Positions 1 through 8,572 of a DNA stretch of 64,000 nt are shown one piece after another. This DNA comes from Pseudolabrys sp963742345 (GTDB lineage: Bacteria > Pseudomonadota > Alphaproteobacteria > Rhizobiales > Xanthobacteraceae): assembly GCA_963742345.1 (NCBI GenBank), contig CAVULO010000013.1, forward strand, positions 1 to 64,000. Direction: 5' to 3'. Position numbers and translations under genes: made by a program. How positions within the stretch are numbered: position 1 is the stretch's first letter; each line of letters begins with the position of its first letter. The notes under the pieces are model-generated. The model searched no databases, had not been told where the DNA came from, and worked only from the letters and a program-made list of their open reading frames with translations.

Positions 1-1
1 C

Positions 2-529
2 ATGCGCATCATCGGTCTCGCCGGCTGGAGTGGCTCGGGCAAAACCACGCTGATTACCAAGCTGATTCCACGGCTAATTTCGCGCGGGATCAAGGTGTCA
101 CGCTCGAGCACGCCCACCACGGCTTCGATCTGGACCAACCGGGCAAGGATTCCTTCTTCCATCGGGCCGCTGGCGCCACCGAAGTCATTATATCGTCGGC
201 AAAACGCTGGGCCATTCTGCACGAACTGCGTGCGGAGCCGGAATGGGACTTGCGCGCACTCGTGAGCAAGATGTCGCCGGTCGATTTGGTTCTGGTGGAG
301 GGCTTCAAGCGAGATGCCTTTCCCCAAACTGGAAATACATCGCGTCGCGAACGGCAAACCACTTATTCATCCGGACGACCCGCATATCGTCGCGATTGCA
401 TCGGACGTCGCGCTGCCGCAGGCAAAAATCCCTGTCGTCGATCTCAATGATATTGACGCAATTGCTGACCTGTTGCTCAAGCGTGCCGTGACGCTTTCTG
501 CTGCGGCCGCCACCGCCCGGAGCGGATAA
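2..529 (+). pseudogene. mobB: Molybdopterin-guanine dinucleotide adaptor MobB, two compensating frame breaks
   Basis: MobB is a small GTP-binding partner of MobA in attaching GMP to molybdopterin. The start at base 2 gives a P-loop GWSGSGKTT at residues 8-16. The reading frame is lost near base 100, where one A appears to be missing (after GTGTC), and continues in frame 1 with HAHHGFDL and LVEGFKRDAF. It then returns to the first frame near base 325, where one extra C sits in a CCCC run, giving KLEIHR and the end of the protein. Repaired, the product is about 175 residues, the normal MobB length. The stop overlaps the moeA start (TAATG), so the two genes are coupled. The conserved protein sequence across all three pieces suggests sequence errors rather than real loss. 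Confidence 0.85.
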
Positions 530-1800
530 TGGTGCAGCTCACCGATGACTGCTTCGCATTTTCCGGCCCACTTCTGCGGCTTGAGGAGATGGAGCGTCTG
601 ATTGATGAGCGTATTGCGCCGGTCGCCGAGACCGAACATGTGCCGTTACATGGCGCGCGCGGCCGAGTTGTCGCCGGCGATGTGAAAGCGCCAGTCGATT
701 TGCCGCCATTCGACAATTCGGCGGTCGACGGTTACGCCGTGCGCCATGCGGATCTACGTCCGGATGGCGACACGACGCTGACCGTCTCAGGCGGACTCAC
801 CGCCGGTGCGCGCGCGCAAGCCGCACTTAATCATGGGCAAACCATTCGTATCTTTACCGGCGCGGCAATGCCCGAGGGCGCCGACAGTGTTTTCATGCAG
901 GAAGACGTGACGGTCAAAGGCGAACACGTGACCGTGCCAAAAGGACTAAAGTTAGGGGCCAATCGTCGTCTTGCGGGTGAGGACGTACCTGCCGGCGCGG
1001 TCGTTCTGCCGGCCGGTACGGTGCTCGAGCCCCAGCACATTGCGCTTGCCGCGGCGCTCGGCCTGACCGGGTTCGTCATGCGGCGGAGACTAAACGTTGC
1101 GATCTTTTCCACCGGCGACGAAGTTGTTGAACCTGGGGCGGCTCGCAGCAGTACTGCGATCTATGATTCTAATCGCGTTCTCCTCACGGAACTGCTGGCA
1201 CGGCTCGGCACGGCTGTGACCGATCTCGGTATTCTTCCTGACGATCCGGACGCGCTTGCACGCACATTAAAGAAGGCTGCGGGCCACGACCTTGTAATTA
1301 CCTCGGGTGGCGTATCAACCGGTGAGGCCGATCACGTGCGCAGTGCGGTCGAGCGAATTGGAAGCCTCGTGTTCTGGCGTGTTGCAATAAAACCTGGCCG
1401 GCCGGTAGCGATGGGGGTGATCCGGGGCGCCCAGACAGGCGAGAGCGCAGCGTTTGTCGGCTTGCCAGGTAATCCTGTCGCGGTGTTTGTCACCTTCGTG
1501 CGGGTGGTGAAGCCACTGCTGCGCAGACTTTCCGGGGCGCGGCCAGACAAGGTCGTGCCGTTGCCGGTGCGCGCGGCCTTCGCCTTCAAGAAAAAGAAAG
1601 ATCGCCGTGAATACGTGCGTGTGGCGCTCAAGCGCGGCACCGATGGCGAGATTGAGGCGGTCAAACATCCGCAGGACGGGGCAGGCATCCTTACGTCGCT
1701 AACCGAGACCGATGGGTTACTGGAATTTCCCGAAGACGTGACGGCAATCGAGCCGGGGACCCGCGTCGGCTTCCTTTCCTACGCAGCGCTCATCGGCTGA
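529..1800 (+). CDS. moeA: Molybdopterin molybdenumtransferase MoeA
   Basis: MoeA inserts molybdate into adenylated molybdopterin to complete the molybdenum cofactor in the cytoplasm. The 423-residue protein has the usual order: an N-terminal MoeA domain with PPFDNSAVDGYA near residues 59-70, the MoaB/Mog-like cofactor-binding domain with IFSTGDE near 190 and SGGVSTGE near 262, then the C-terminal beta-barrel domain with GLPGNPVAVFV near 320. Length is typical. The ATG overlaps the mobB stop by one base, so it is translated with mobB. It converges on the minus-strand mobA/fdhD side of the same cofactor cluster. Confidence 0.95.
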   Translation: MVQLTDDCFAFSGPLLRLEEMERLIDERIAPVAETEHVPLHGARGRVVAGDVKAPVDLPPFDNSAVDGYAVRHADLRPDGDTTLTVSGGLTAGARAQAALNHGQTIRIFTGAAMPEGADSVFMQEDVTVKGEHVTVPKGLKLGANRRLAGEDVPAGAVVLPAGTVLEPQHIALAAALGLTGFVMRRRLNVAIFSTGDEVVEPGAARSSTAIYDSNRVLLTELLARLGTAVTDLGILPDDPDALARTLKKAAGHDLVITSGGVSTGEADHVRSAVERIGSLVFWRVAIKPGRPVAMGVIRGAQTGESAAFVGLPGNPVAVFVTFVRVVKPLLRRLSGARPDKVVPLPVRAAFAFKKKKDRREYVRVALKRGTDGEIEAVKHPQDGAGILTSLTETDGLLEFPEDVTAIEPGTRVGFLSYAALIG

Positions 1801-1811
1801 CCGGCCGGAGC

Positions 1812-1940
1812 TTATGCGCCGAGACGCACGGCGTTCGTGGTAAACGCCTCGTCCACCGGTTCCTGAATAATGTTGAGACCTATGGCGCCAATTACGGCGA
1901 CAACGACGGCAACCACGCAAGCGATGATGAAGCTCTTCAT
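1812..1940 (-). CDS. Small single-pass membrane protein, 42 residues
   Basis: A short reading frame on the minus strand encodes a 42-residue peptide starting MKSFIIACVVAVVV. Residues 4-25 form one hydrophobic segment with no charge, followed by a short tail with QEPVDEAF and ending AVRLGA. A good ribosome binding site, GAGAGGAG, lies about 8 bases before the ATG. The peptide resembles small uncharacterised proteins that I recall from rhizobial genomes, but no function is known to me. It sits 81 bases after mobA on the same strand and could be the last gene of the fdhD-mobA unit or have its own promoter. Confidence 0.7.
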   Translation of the reverse strand: MKSFIIACVVAVVVAVIGAIGLNIIQEPVDEAFTTNAVRLGA

Positions 1941-2021
1941 TGAATTGGCTCCTCTCCCGGACCCATAGAACCTAGTACAAATAAGAACGCCTGACGATGG
2001 TGATCATGCGGGCGCAAATTC

Positions 2022-2654
2022 TCACGTATGTTGCAACGCAATGCGTTCGGCTCGCGCCGCATCTTCCGGCGTGTTGACATTGAAGAACGGGTCAATCGGC
2101 TGATCCGGCCAATCGGCGATCGCAACACCATGCCGGGCGGTCCAGATTTCGATTTTGCGGAGGTCCTCCTCGATCAGCGCCTTGCGCAGATCTTCGCGTA
2201 ACGCCAGCGGCCACAAGCCCACGACCGGATGACGCCATTCGCCGGACCGTGCACAGGCGAGCGGCACGCCCGCGCCCATCTTGCGGCGAGCTTGGTGCAA
2301 GCATTCGACAAGGTCGTCTGGGAGGAAAGGGCAATCGCCCGGGACGCTGACGATCCACTCTACGCCGTTCTTCTGCTTCGCCAGCCAATCGAGACCGGCA
2401 AGAATCCCGGCCAGCGGCCCGGCAAAGTCCGGCACGGTATCGGGCACCACGGTCAGGCCGGTATCGGCGAAACGCTTAAGGTCGCCATTGGCGTTGATGA
2501 TGATGCCGGTGCATTGCGCGGACAACGTTGCCAGCACACGGTCGAGAATGGATACGCCGCCAATCTCGATGCGCGCTTTGTCACCGCCGCCCATGCGCCG
2601 CGCGAGTCCGCCGGCGAGAACGAGGCCGAGAGTAGGGGGAACAGGAGTCGTCAT
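2022..2654 (-). CDS. mobA: Molybdenum cofactor guanylyltransferase MobA
   Basis: MobA transfers GMP from GTP to the molybdenum cofactor, giving the bis-MGD form used by DMSO reductase-family enzymes such as formate dehydrogenase. The 210-residue protein has the nucleotidyltransferase signature LAGGLARRMGGGDKA at about residues 13-27, VSVPGDCPF near 103-111, and a late NVNTPED motif near the C terminus. All are expected for MobA and length is normal. It follows fdhD on the same strand with a gap of about 45 bases, which fits joint expression of formate dehydrogenase maturation functions. Confidence 0.93.
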   Translation of the reverse strand: MTTPVPPTLGLVLAGGLARRMGGGDKARIEIGGVSILDRVLATLSAQCTGIIINANGDLKRFADTGLTVVPDTVPDFAGPLAGILAGLDWLAKQKNGVEWIVSVPGDCPFLPDDLVECLHQARRKMGAGVPLACARSGEWRHPVVGLWPLALREDLRKALIEEDLRKIEIWTARHGVAIADWPDQPIDPFFNVNTPEDAARAERIALQHT

Positions 2655-2699
2655 CCTACGTGCTCGCAGCTCAGGGCGGCGGCCGCTAAAAGTCGATCA

Positions 2700-3584
2700 T
2701 CACTCATCATGCACCGCCGCTTTGCGCCGGTGCCTGGTGCTTTCCTCTTCAACGACGGAGAGGTCCTGGTCAAACACAATGCGATCTTCGCCGGCAAGCG
2801 CGACGAAGCGCTTGCCACGCGCGCGTCCGATCAAGGTCAAATTTGCCTTGCGCGCCAGTTCGACGCCCCAGGCGGTGAAGCCAGACCGCGAAATGAGAAT
2901 CGGAATGCCCATGCGCACGGTCTTGATAACCATTTCCGAGGTGAGCCGCCCGGTGGTGTAAAAGATCTTGTCTGCCGCCGGAACTTTCTGCTTGAACATC
3001 CAGCCCGCGATCTTGTCGACCGCATTGTGTCGACCGACGTCTTCCATATAGACGAGCGGTTCATCGCGCAGTGCCAGTACGCAGCCGTGAATGGCGCCGG
3101 CTTCTAGATAAAGCGACGGTGTCGTATTGATTTTGTGCGTGAGCGCATAGAGCCAAGACGTGCGAAGTTCCGCCTTCGGCAGCGAGACGTTCTCCAGCGC
3201 TTCCATTAAGTCGCCGAATACAGTGCCCTGCGCACAGCCGGAGGTCTGTACTTTCTTTTTCAGCTTTTTCTCATAGTTGGTTTTACGCTTGGTACGGACC
3301 ACGACAACCGAGAGTTCCTCGTCGTAGTCGACGTCTGTCACCACATCGTCCGGCTTCAGCATGTTCTGGTTGAGCAGGTACCCGATCGCCAGATATTCCG
3401 GATAATCACCGATGGTCATGGCGGTTACGATTTCCTGGCTATTGAGGAAGATCGTCATCGCGCGCTCGACGGTGACCGACGTCTCGATGCGCGCTCCGGT
3501 TTGATCGACGCCGGCGACACGCTCGGTCAGCCGCGGATCGAGTGGATTGGGCCGGATGATGTAGCTGTCGCGGTCTTTGCTCAT
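2700..3584 (-). CDS. fdhD: Formate dehydrogenase accessory sulfurtransferase FdhD
   Basis: FdhD passes sulfur from a cysteine desulfurase to the molybdenum cofactor and is needed for formate dehydrogenase activity. The 294-residue protein has the FdhD core: ERAMTIFLNSQE near 40, a cysteine segment SGCAQGT near 130, YMEDVGRHNAVDK near 200 and TTGRLTSEMV near 225. Only one cysteine is visible in the region where the E. coli protein has a CxxC pair. The start at 3584 (MSKDRD) was chosen because conservation begins there. The frame is open further upstream, but that part runs into the divergent promoter region. Confidence 0.93.
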   Translation of the reverse strand: MSKDRDSYIIRPNPLDPRLTERVAGVDQTGARIETSVTVERAMTIFLNSQEIVTAMTIGDYPEYLAIGYLLNQNMLKPDDVVTDVDYDEELSVVVVRTKRKTNYEKKLKKKVQTSGCAQGTVFGDLMEALENVSLPKAELRTSWLYALTHKINTTPSLYLEAGAIHGCVLALRDEPLVYMEDVGRHNAVDKIAGWMFKQKVPAADKIFYTTGRLTSEMVIKTVRMGIPILISRSGFTAWGVELARKANLTLIGRARGKRFVALAGEDRIVFDQDLSVVEEESTRHRRKAAVHDE

Positions 3585-3622
3585 TGTCCAACTATAGCAG
3601 ACATTTTGGCACAGCATGAAAA

Positions 3623-3643
3623 CTGCCCATCTTAGGTGGGCAG
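3623..3643. promoter_or_regulatory. Perfect inverted repeat between fdhD and metE-like gene
   Basis: CTGCCCA and TGGGCAG form perfect 7-base arms around a 7-base loop. The element lies between the divergent fdhD and MetE-like starts. It could be an operator or an mRNA hairpin in the leader of the plus-strand gene. No riboswitch consensus that I know was recognised here. Confidence 0.3.
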
Positions 3644-3758
3644 CGGTGCTCGTTTTGTCCATGTCCCATGCGGTGAAATTGCGAAGATGGTTTCCAAGCG
3701 GCGCGGCATGGACATAGACTGGTGCCAACGACAATGCGCCCCGGGGGAGATGCCGACC

Positions 3759-4940
3759 ATGCTTCGCGCCACCAAAGACATTATGTTGCCGACCACGATT
3801 ACCGGCTCACTGCCGCGGCCGAGTTGGTACACCCAAAATCTTGGGACTCGCAGCTTCCTTGATGCGATGGTGAACAACCAATTTCGCGAGCAATACGTCG
3901 ATGCGGTCTCCATCTATTTGCACGAGCAGGAAATAGCCGGGCTCGATATCGTCACCGACGGTGACGCCCATTTTGATTCCGATGTTGGCGGCCAAAGCTG
4001 GACTAATTATCCGCCGCGGCACATGGGCGGCTTCGATCGTAACCCGCAGCCAATCCCGGCCGGGCAGGGCGGACTTGGATTTCCGCCGGGCCACATCCTG
4101 CACGACTACCTTAAATCGCGTGTGATGCCCAGCATCAGCGGGCCCGTCACACGTGGCGACCTGCAATATGCCGCCATGTGGAAGGTTGCGCAGCGCATGA
4201 CCAAGAAGCCGGTCAAGTTCGGCACGATTGGACCTGAGCTGGTCGCCTTCGCCGTGCAGGACAAGCATTACAAGTCGCTGAAAGATCGCATTCTTGGTGT
4301 CACCGATGCATTGAACGCGGAGTTGCACGACCTCGCCGACGCCGGCTGCCCCGTTATTCAGTTCGAAGAGCCGCAAATCCACTTGCTCGCGGTGCGCAAT
4401 ATCGTCGACGACGTGATCAATCCCGCGTTCAGCGTCGAGGTTTTCAACCGCACCGTAAAAGGTCTGCGCGCGAAAACCGAAGTGTGGTGCCACACCTGTT
4501 GGGGCAACCCTTCGCAACAGCGCATGTTCAAGGACGTACAAAGTTATAAAAGCGCGCTGGAGATGTTGAACAAGGTCGACGCCGACGTCATCACGTTCGA
4601 ATCGGCGAGTGCCGGCGGCATGGACCTCGAAGCCTTCGGCAAGATCATCACCGACAAGAAAATTTGCATCGGCGTTATCGACCACCATTCGCTTCAGGTC
4701 GAGCGACCCGAGGAAATCGCCGAGCACATCCGCCGCGCTCTCAAATCCATTCCCGCCGAGCGATTGGTTCTTTCGTCCGATTGCGGGATGGGCCGCGAGG
4801 GCATGAGCCGCCGCCATGCCTACTACAAGATTGTGTCGATGGTGCTTGGCACGAACATGGTTCGCAAAGAGCTCGGCTTGCCGCAGGCGGATTGTTTGGC
4901 GGCCGATAAGCGCTATTCGCTGGTGGTGCCGGCCAAATAG
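3759..4940 (+). CDS. MetE C-terminal-like (cobalamin-independent) methyltransferase
   Basis: The protein has the (beta-alpha)8 fold family of the catalytic half of cobalamin-independent methionine synthase. It is about 393 residues, so it lacks the N-terminal half of full MetE (about 750 residues). The zinc ligands can be seen: His and Cys in CHTCWGN, Glu in VITFES, and the last Cys in SSDCGMGRE. The early motif TTITGSLPRP is also typical. It probably methylates homocysteine or a related thiol, but the methyl donor is not known for these short forms. The start at 3759 has a GGGGGAG ribosome binding site 9 bases upstream. A start at 3750 would leave no spacing. It is divergent from fdhD. Confidence 0.85.
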   Translation: MLRATKDIMLPTTITGSLPRPSWYTQNLGTRSFLDAMVNNQFREQYVDAVSIYLHEQEIAGLDIVTDGDAHFDSDVGGQSWTNYPPRHMGGFDRNPQPIPAGQGGLGFPPGHILHDYLKSRVMPSISGPVTRGDLQYAAMWKVAQRMTKKPVKFGTIGPELVAFAVQDKHYKSLKDRILGVTDALNAELHDLADAGCPVIQFEEPQIHLLAVRNIVDDVINPAFSVEVFNRTVKGLRAKTEVWCHTCWGNPSQQRMFKDVQSYKSALEMLNKVDADVITFESASAGGMDLEAFGKIITDKKICIGVIDHHSLQVERPEEIAEHIRRALKSIPAERLVLSSDCGMGREGMSRRHAYYKIVSMVLGTNMVRKELGLPQADCLAADKRYSLVVPAK

Positions 4941-5069
4941 ACGCTCAGCTCCCAGTTAACGAAAGCTGAAGACACCCATCGAGGATTCATCGTTCGGCTT
5001 CGCGGGGTTTAAATAAAATTCGATATATGGTTGGCGTCGGGGGGAGGGGTCAGGCCAGGAGGCTTGACC

Positions 5070-5273
5070 ATGCGTGTGCGTTTTGTTGCGCTGACCCTTG
5101 CAGTTTGCGGGGCTTGTTTATTCGCTATCCCGCAGCCGCTCGCGCCTGCCGAGCCGCAGCAAGCGGCGGCGATAGATTTCGATGCCTTGCGCGTGCAAGC
5201 CACGGCTGCGCTAGAAACGCTGCAACAGTCGCAAGAGCAGCGCGTCGCGTTGGCAATCAGCATGGAGTTCTGA
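5070..5273 (+). CDS. Small secreted protein of unknown function
   Basis: A 67-residue product beginning MRVRFVALTLAVCGACLF has a clear signal peptide or N-terminal anchor, then a short helical mature part rich in Ala, Gln and Glu (DALRVQATAALETLQQSQEQ). An AGGAGG ribosome binding site lies 7 bases before the ATG, which fixes this start. I do not recognise a family. It converges on tupA and has no operon partner. Confidence 0.6.
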   Translation: MRVRFVALTLAVCGACLFAIPQPLAPAEPQQAAAIDFDALRVQATAALETLQQSQEQRVALAISMEF

Positions 5274-5326
5274 ACTGCGTTTGGTCGCCAACCTGTCTTA
5301 ATCTGATTAGCTTGCCGCGAGGTCCG

Positions 5327-6163
5327 TCACGCGTTGTTATCGCTGGCGTTGGGATAAAACAGCTGCTCGCCGTTGATCTTGTAGCCGGCGATAGCCTTCT
5401 GGCCTTCGGGCGAAATCAGCCAATCAATAAAAGCCTGTCCCAGATCCTTTTTCACGTTCGGATGCTTGGACGGATTCACCAGCATGACGCCGTACTGGTT
5501 GAACAGCCGTTTGTCTCCTTCCACAAGGATTTGCAGATCTCCCTTGTTTTTGAACGACAACCAGGTGCCGCGATCGGACAGCACATAAGCATTGCTGGCA
5601 CCGGCGGTGTTGAGGGCGGCACCCATGCCTTGGCCGATCGACTTGTACCAGGGACCCTTTTCCGTCTCGATGTCGATGCCTGCGTCCTTGTTCCAGAGCG
5701 CGAGTTCGGCGAGATGGGTGCCCGAGCGATCCCCGCGCGAGATGAAGGGCGCCTGTTTCTCCTTGATCGTCTGAAGCGCCCTGGCGACATCTTTCTTGCC
5801 TTTGATGCCAGCGGGATCGCTCTTCGGCCCGATCAGTACGAAATCGTTGTACATCACTGGGTAGCGCTTCACGCCTTCGCCCTCGGCGAGGAATTTTACT
5901 TCCGCCGATTTGGCATGCACGAATACGACATCGGCATCCCCGCGCCGGCCGGTGTCGAGCGCCTGGCCAGTTCCCTGCGCGACGACTTTCACCTCAATGC
6001 CGGTCTTTTGCTTGAACAGCGGCAGAATGTAGCCAAATAACCCGGAATCCTGCGTCGATGTGGTCGACGAAACCACAATCGTTTTGTCCTGGGCATGGAC
6101 AGACGCGGTGAAGGTGGCAATGCCGAGTGCGGCAGCGACCATCACCATGCGACGATTGATCAT
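5327..6163 (-). CDS. tupA: Tungstate-type ABC transporter substrate-binding protein TupA
   Basis: This is the periplasmic oxyanion-binding component of a tungstate importer. The 278-residue precursor starts MINRRMVMVAAALG and has a signal peptide ending near SVHA. The mature protein opens with VVSSTTSTQDSGLF, the TTSTQDSGL motif being characteristic of TupA rather than ModA. RGDRSGTH near residue 145 is also typical. The ATG at 6163 is preceded by GGAGG at six bases. It is the last gene of a tupB-tupC-tupA order, 19 bases after tupC. The molybdenum cofactor genes next door suggest that tungstate, or molybdate, feeds cofactor assembly. Specificity for W over Mo is inferred from the family. Confidence 0.88.
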   Translation of the reverse strand: MINRRMVMVAAALGIATFTASVHAQDKTIVVSSTTSTQDSGLFGYILPLFKQKTGIEVKVVAQGTGQALDTGRRGDADVVFVHAKSAEVKFLAEGEGVKRYPVMYNDFVLIGPKSDPAGIKGKKDVARALQTIKEKQAPFISRGDRSGTHLAELALWNKDAGIDIETEKGPWYKSIGQGMGAALNTAGASNAYVLSDRGTWLSFKNKGDLQILVEGDKRLFNQYGVMLVNPSKHPNVKKDLGQAFIDWLISPEGQKAIAGYKINGEQLFYPNASDNNA

Positions 6164-6182
6164 GTGAACCTCCAATGTTTCT

Positions 6183-6911
6183 TCAGACAAGCAATTCGCC
6201 CGCGATGAACTTGCATGCTTCTTCGGTGTGCGGCGTGGCGAAAAATTCCGCGGCGGGCGCGGCTTCAATCAACCGCCCGCGATGCAGCAGTACAACGTCG
6301 GCGGCGAGCCGTTTGGCCTCGCCGAGATCATGGGTCGACATCACCACCTTGACGCCGCGCGCGCTCACCGCGCGTACGATGTCCTCGATCGCTTTGGTGG
6401 AGTATGGGTCAAGACTGGCCGTCGGCTCATCGAGGAACAACACAGTGGGATCGCGGGCCAGCGCGCGGGCCAGCGCGAGCCGCTGCTGCTCACCGCCCGA
6501 CAACCGTCGCGCCGGGCGGTCACCGAGTTCGCCGAGTCCGACCAATGCAAGCAGTTCGGCGGCTCGCTCTTTGCGTCTCGCACGCGGGACATTGGCGGCA
6601 GCCAGTGCGTAGCGCACATTAGCTGCGGCTGTGCGCCGGAGCATGGTCGAGCGCTGGAACATGATGGCGCGCCTGGCCGGTGTTGCAGCCTCTTGGCTAC
6701 CCCACGTAATGCGGCCACTTGTGAGGGGAACAAGGCCCATAGCGGCGCGCAGGAGCGTGGTCTTGCCGCTGCCGTTCGGGCCGATCAGGATCGTCGGCGG
6801 GCCTGCCGTAATCGTCAGCGTGATGCGATCGAGGATCGTGACCTCGCCGTCCACGATCCGGACTTCTGCGAGCACTAAGGGAAGATCGGAAGCAGGTGCG
6901 CGCATGCTCAT
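6183..6911 (-). CDS. tupC: Tungstate-type ABC transporter ATP-binding protein TupC
   Basis: A 242-residue ABC ATPase with Walker A GPNGSGKTT near residue 42, the ABC signature RLSGGEQQR near 130, Walker B TVLFLDEPTASLD near 150 and an H-loop STHD near 188. It has no C-terminal regulatory domain like that of ModC, which fits TupC. The ATG at 6911 overlaps the tupB stop as ATGA, so the two are translationally coupled. A second in-frame ATG lies at 6905. It energises the TupB membrane protein. Confidence 0.88.
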   Translation of the reverse strand: MSMRAPASDLPLVLAEVRIVDGEVTILDRITLTITAGPPTILIGPNGSGKTTLLRAAMGLVPLTSGRITWGSQEAATPARRAIMFQRSTMLRRTAAANVRYALAAANVPRARRKERAAELLALVGLGELGDRPARRLSGGEQQRLALARALARDPTVLFLDEPTASLDPYSTKAIEDIVRAVSARGVKVVMSTHDLGEAKRLAADVVLLHRGRLIEAAPAAEFFATPHTEEACKFIAGELLV

Positions 6912-7600
6912 GCTGCGTAACGTTCGCCGGCGTGGCGTATTCCCCACGCCAGGGCATTAATCAGAATCACGATAAAGATAAGGACCATGCCGAGGCCGAT
7001 GGCGAGCGGCAGGTCGCCTTTGGAGGTTTCCAGCGCGATCGCGGTAGTCATGGTGCGCGTGAAGCCATCGATATTGCCGCCCACGATGATGATGGCCCCG
7101 ACTTCCGCGGCCGCTCGGCCGAATCCCGCAAGCAATGCAGTGACCAGGCTGAAGCGCGCGTCCCAGATGAGCGTCACCACGCGCCGCGCCGGCCCGATGT
7201 CCATGGCTGCCAGTTCATCGCGATATTCGGCCCAAAGGTCTTCGATCGTCTGACGCGCAAGCGCCGCAATGATCGGTGCAACGAGCACGGTCTGCGCGAT
7301 CACCATCGCCTGTGGCGTGAACAACAGGCCCCAGGATCCAAGCGGCCCGGAGCGCGACAGCAACAGGAAAACCGCCAGCCCCACGACCACCGGCGGCAGA
7401 CCCATCAGCGCATTGAGAATGACAATTACCACCTCGCGCCCGGGAAAACGTGTGAGGGCCAGAAGCGCACCGGCAGGCACGCCGACCAAAGCTGCAAACA
7501 GCACAGCGCTCAGACTGACCTGCAGCGACAGCCGAACGATCGCGAACAGGCCCGGATCTCCGGTCAGCACCAGGTGCAGTGCAGATACGTCACCGGTCAT
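6908..7600 (-). CDS. tupB: Tungstate-type ABC transporter permease TupB
   Basis: A 230-residue integral membrane protein with about five hydrophobic segments and the binding-protein-dependent permease loop around FGRAAAEVGAIIIVGGN (residues 165-181), where the EAA-type helix contacts the ATPase. It belongs with TupA and TupC as the membrane channel. It is the first gene of the operon. The upstream 376 bases before the tRNA gene should carry the promoter. Confidence 0.88.
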   Translation of the reverse strand: MTGDVSALHLVLTGDPGLFAIVRLSLQVSLSAVLFAALVGVPAGALLALTRFPGREVVIVILNALMGLPPVVVGLAVFLLLSRSGPLGSWGLLFTPQAMVIAQTVLVAPIIAALARQTIEDLWAEYRDELAAMDIGPARRVVTLIWDARFSLVTALLAGFGRAAAEVGAIIIVGGNIDGFTRTMTTAIALETSKGDLPLAIGLGMVLIFIVILINALAWGIRHAGERYAA

Positions 7601-7976
7601 TGGATATCCCGGGTTGATTGTGGGGCAGGACGGAAATCGCCGCCCCGCAGTTCTTCAGCCAGCGGATCGGGGCTACTTTGCGCATTCAGTCCGGTTTCGG
7701 TCAATGTTGGAAAATAAAACATAGATATGCTTATTAGATCGCAGGTTTTGCCGGTTTGGGAGAAGTTGCGGCCGGGTTGCCTGGCGCGTGATCGTGGTTA
7801 TAGTGCGCGCCGCTTGCGGCGCCGCGCCTGCCCGCACCGGGCCAGGGCGAGATACTCTGGATAGAGCCGTCGACATTTTTAGATGCCGATTGGGAAAAGT
7901 GGTCGGCGGCTAAAATGCAAAAGAGCGCGCCGCGCGCTTTGATGTAAGAGACGTGGCCTTTATGAGGTCCCGATCA
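7601..7976. other. Intergenic region: tup upstream region and tRNA-Ser upstream region
   Basis: No gene is visible. The region should contain the minus-strand tup promoter and the plus-strand tRNA promoter. Two structures stand out. An AT-rich palindrome CATAGATATG lies at 7720-7729. A GC hairpin, AGCGCG-CCG-CGCGCT, lies at 7924-7938 and is flanked by A-rich and T-rich bases. A metal-oxyanion operator at the first site is possible, but it does not match a consensus I can vouch for. Confidence 0.35.
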
Positions 7977-8066
7977 GGAGGGGTGGCCGAGTGGCTGAAG
8001 GCGCACGCTTGGAAAGCGTGTTTACGGGAAACCGTAACGTGGGTTCGAATCCCACTCCCTCCGCCA
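7977..8066 (+). tRNA. tRNA-Ser (anticodon GGA)
   Basis: A 90-base sequence folds as a class II tRNA. The acceptor stem GGAGGGG pairs with TCCCTCC (one G-T at the seventh pair). The anticodon stem CACGC/GCGTG encloses TTGGAAA with anticodon GGA. A long variable arm, TTTACGGGAAACCGTAA, and the T arm GTGGGTTCGAATCCCAC follow. The discriminator is G and CCA is encoded at 8064-8066. It reads UCC and UCU codons. Confidence 0.97.
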
Positions 8067-8407
8067 CCTTGCGAAGGTTATTCAGAACCCCTCTCGTCGA
8101 ATTATGAAGTCGAGTTATTGATCAGACCGGTGATCAACCAAACGAATTTGCGGTACCCACAAATCTACTCACGAAGCGTGAGCGAATATTAGAATAATGG
8201 CACTTCCCGCAGGCATCTGGTCCAGCCCGGGCGCCGAATTTAAACCGGCAATCCAAATGCATGGCAACCCACATGCACGATGTCGCTAATTGAAAATGTC
8301 CCAGTTTGAAAAGGCGGTTGCCCTTGGAACCGAACAAGGCTGATGGAACTTATAGTTGCGTTGGTCGCGTTTCGGCGATTGGAGCCAGTCAAACTTGGAG
8401 AATAGTT
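8067..8407. other. Intergenic region after tRNA-Ser
   Basis: No convincing gene is seen in about 340 bases. An inverted repeat with arms TTGATCA and TGATCAA lies at 8118-8137. No copy of the tRNA 3' end, which an integrated element would leave, was found in this stretch. Confidence 0.4.
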
Positions 8408-8572
8408 ATGTCGGTCGGAACCATAATACTAATTATTTTGGTGATTGCCCTACTCGGCGGCTTTAGTGGCATTGGCGGTGGTCCGTTCTACGGTACTGGC
8501 TACTATGGCGGCGGCGGGCTTGGACTGGTCGTCGTAATCCTGCTGATCCTACTTCTGCTTGGAAAACTATAA
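8408..8572 (+). CDS. DUF3309-type small membrane protein
   Basis: A 54-residue protein with two hydrophobic segments, TIILIILVIALLGG near the N terminus and LGLVVVILLILLLLG at the C terminus, joined by a Gly/Tyr-rich loop (GIGGGPFYGTGYYGGGG). This is the layout of DUF3309 proteins, which are common in Hyphomicrobiales and have no known function. GGAG lies about 8 bases before the ATG. The frame is open for about 100 bases upstream, but conservation starts here. Confidence 0.8.
   Translation: MSVGTIILIILVIALLGGFSGIGGGPFYGTGYYGGGGLGLVVVILLILLLLGKL

Noticed and set aside
2229..3107. Long plus-strand frame opposite mobA and fdhD
   Set aside because: It is a shadow of two strongly conserved genes on the other strand.
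3585..3758. SAM-II or cobalamin riboswitch before the MetE-like gene
   Set aside because: I could not find the conserved bases of either class.
7977..8066. tRNA-Ser as a site of an integrated element
   Set aside because: No integrase and no second copy of the tRNA 3' end were found downstream.
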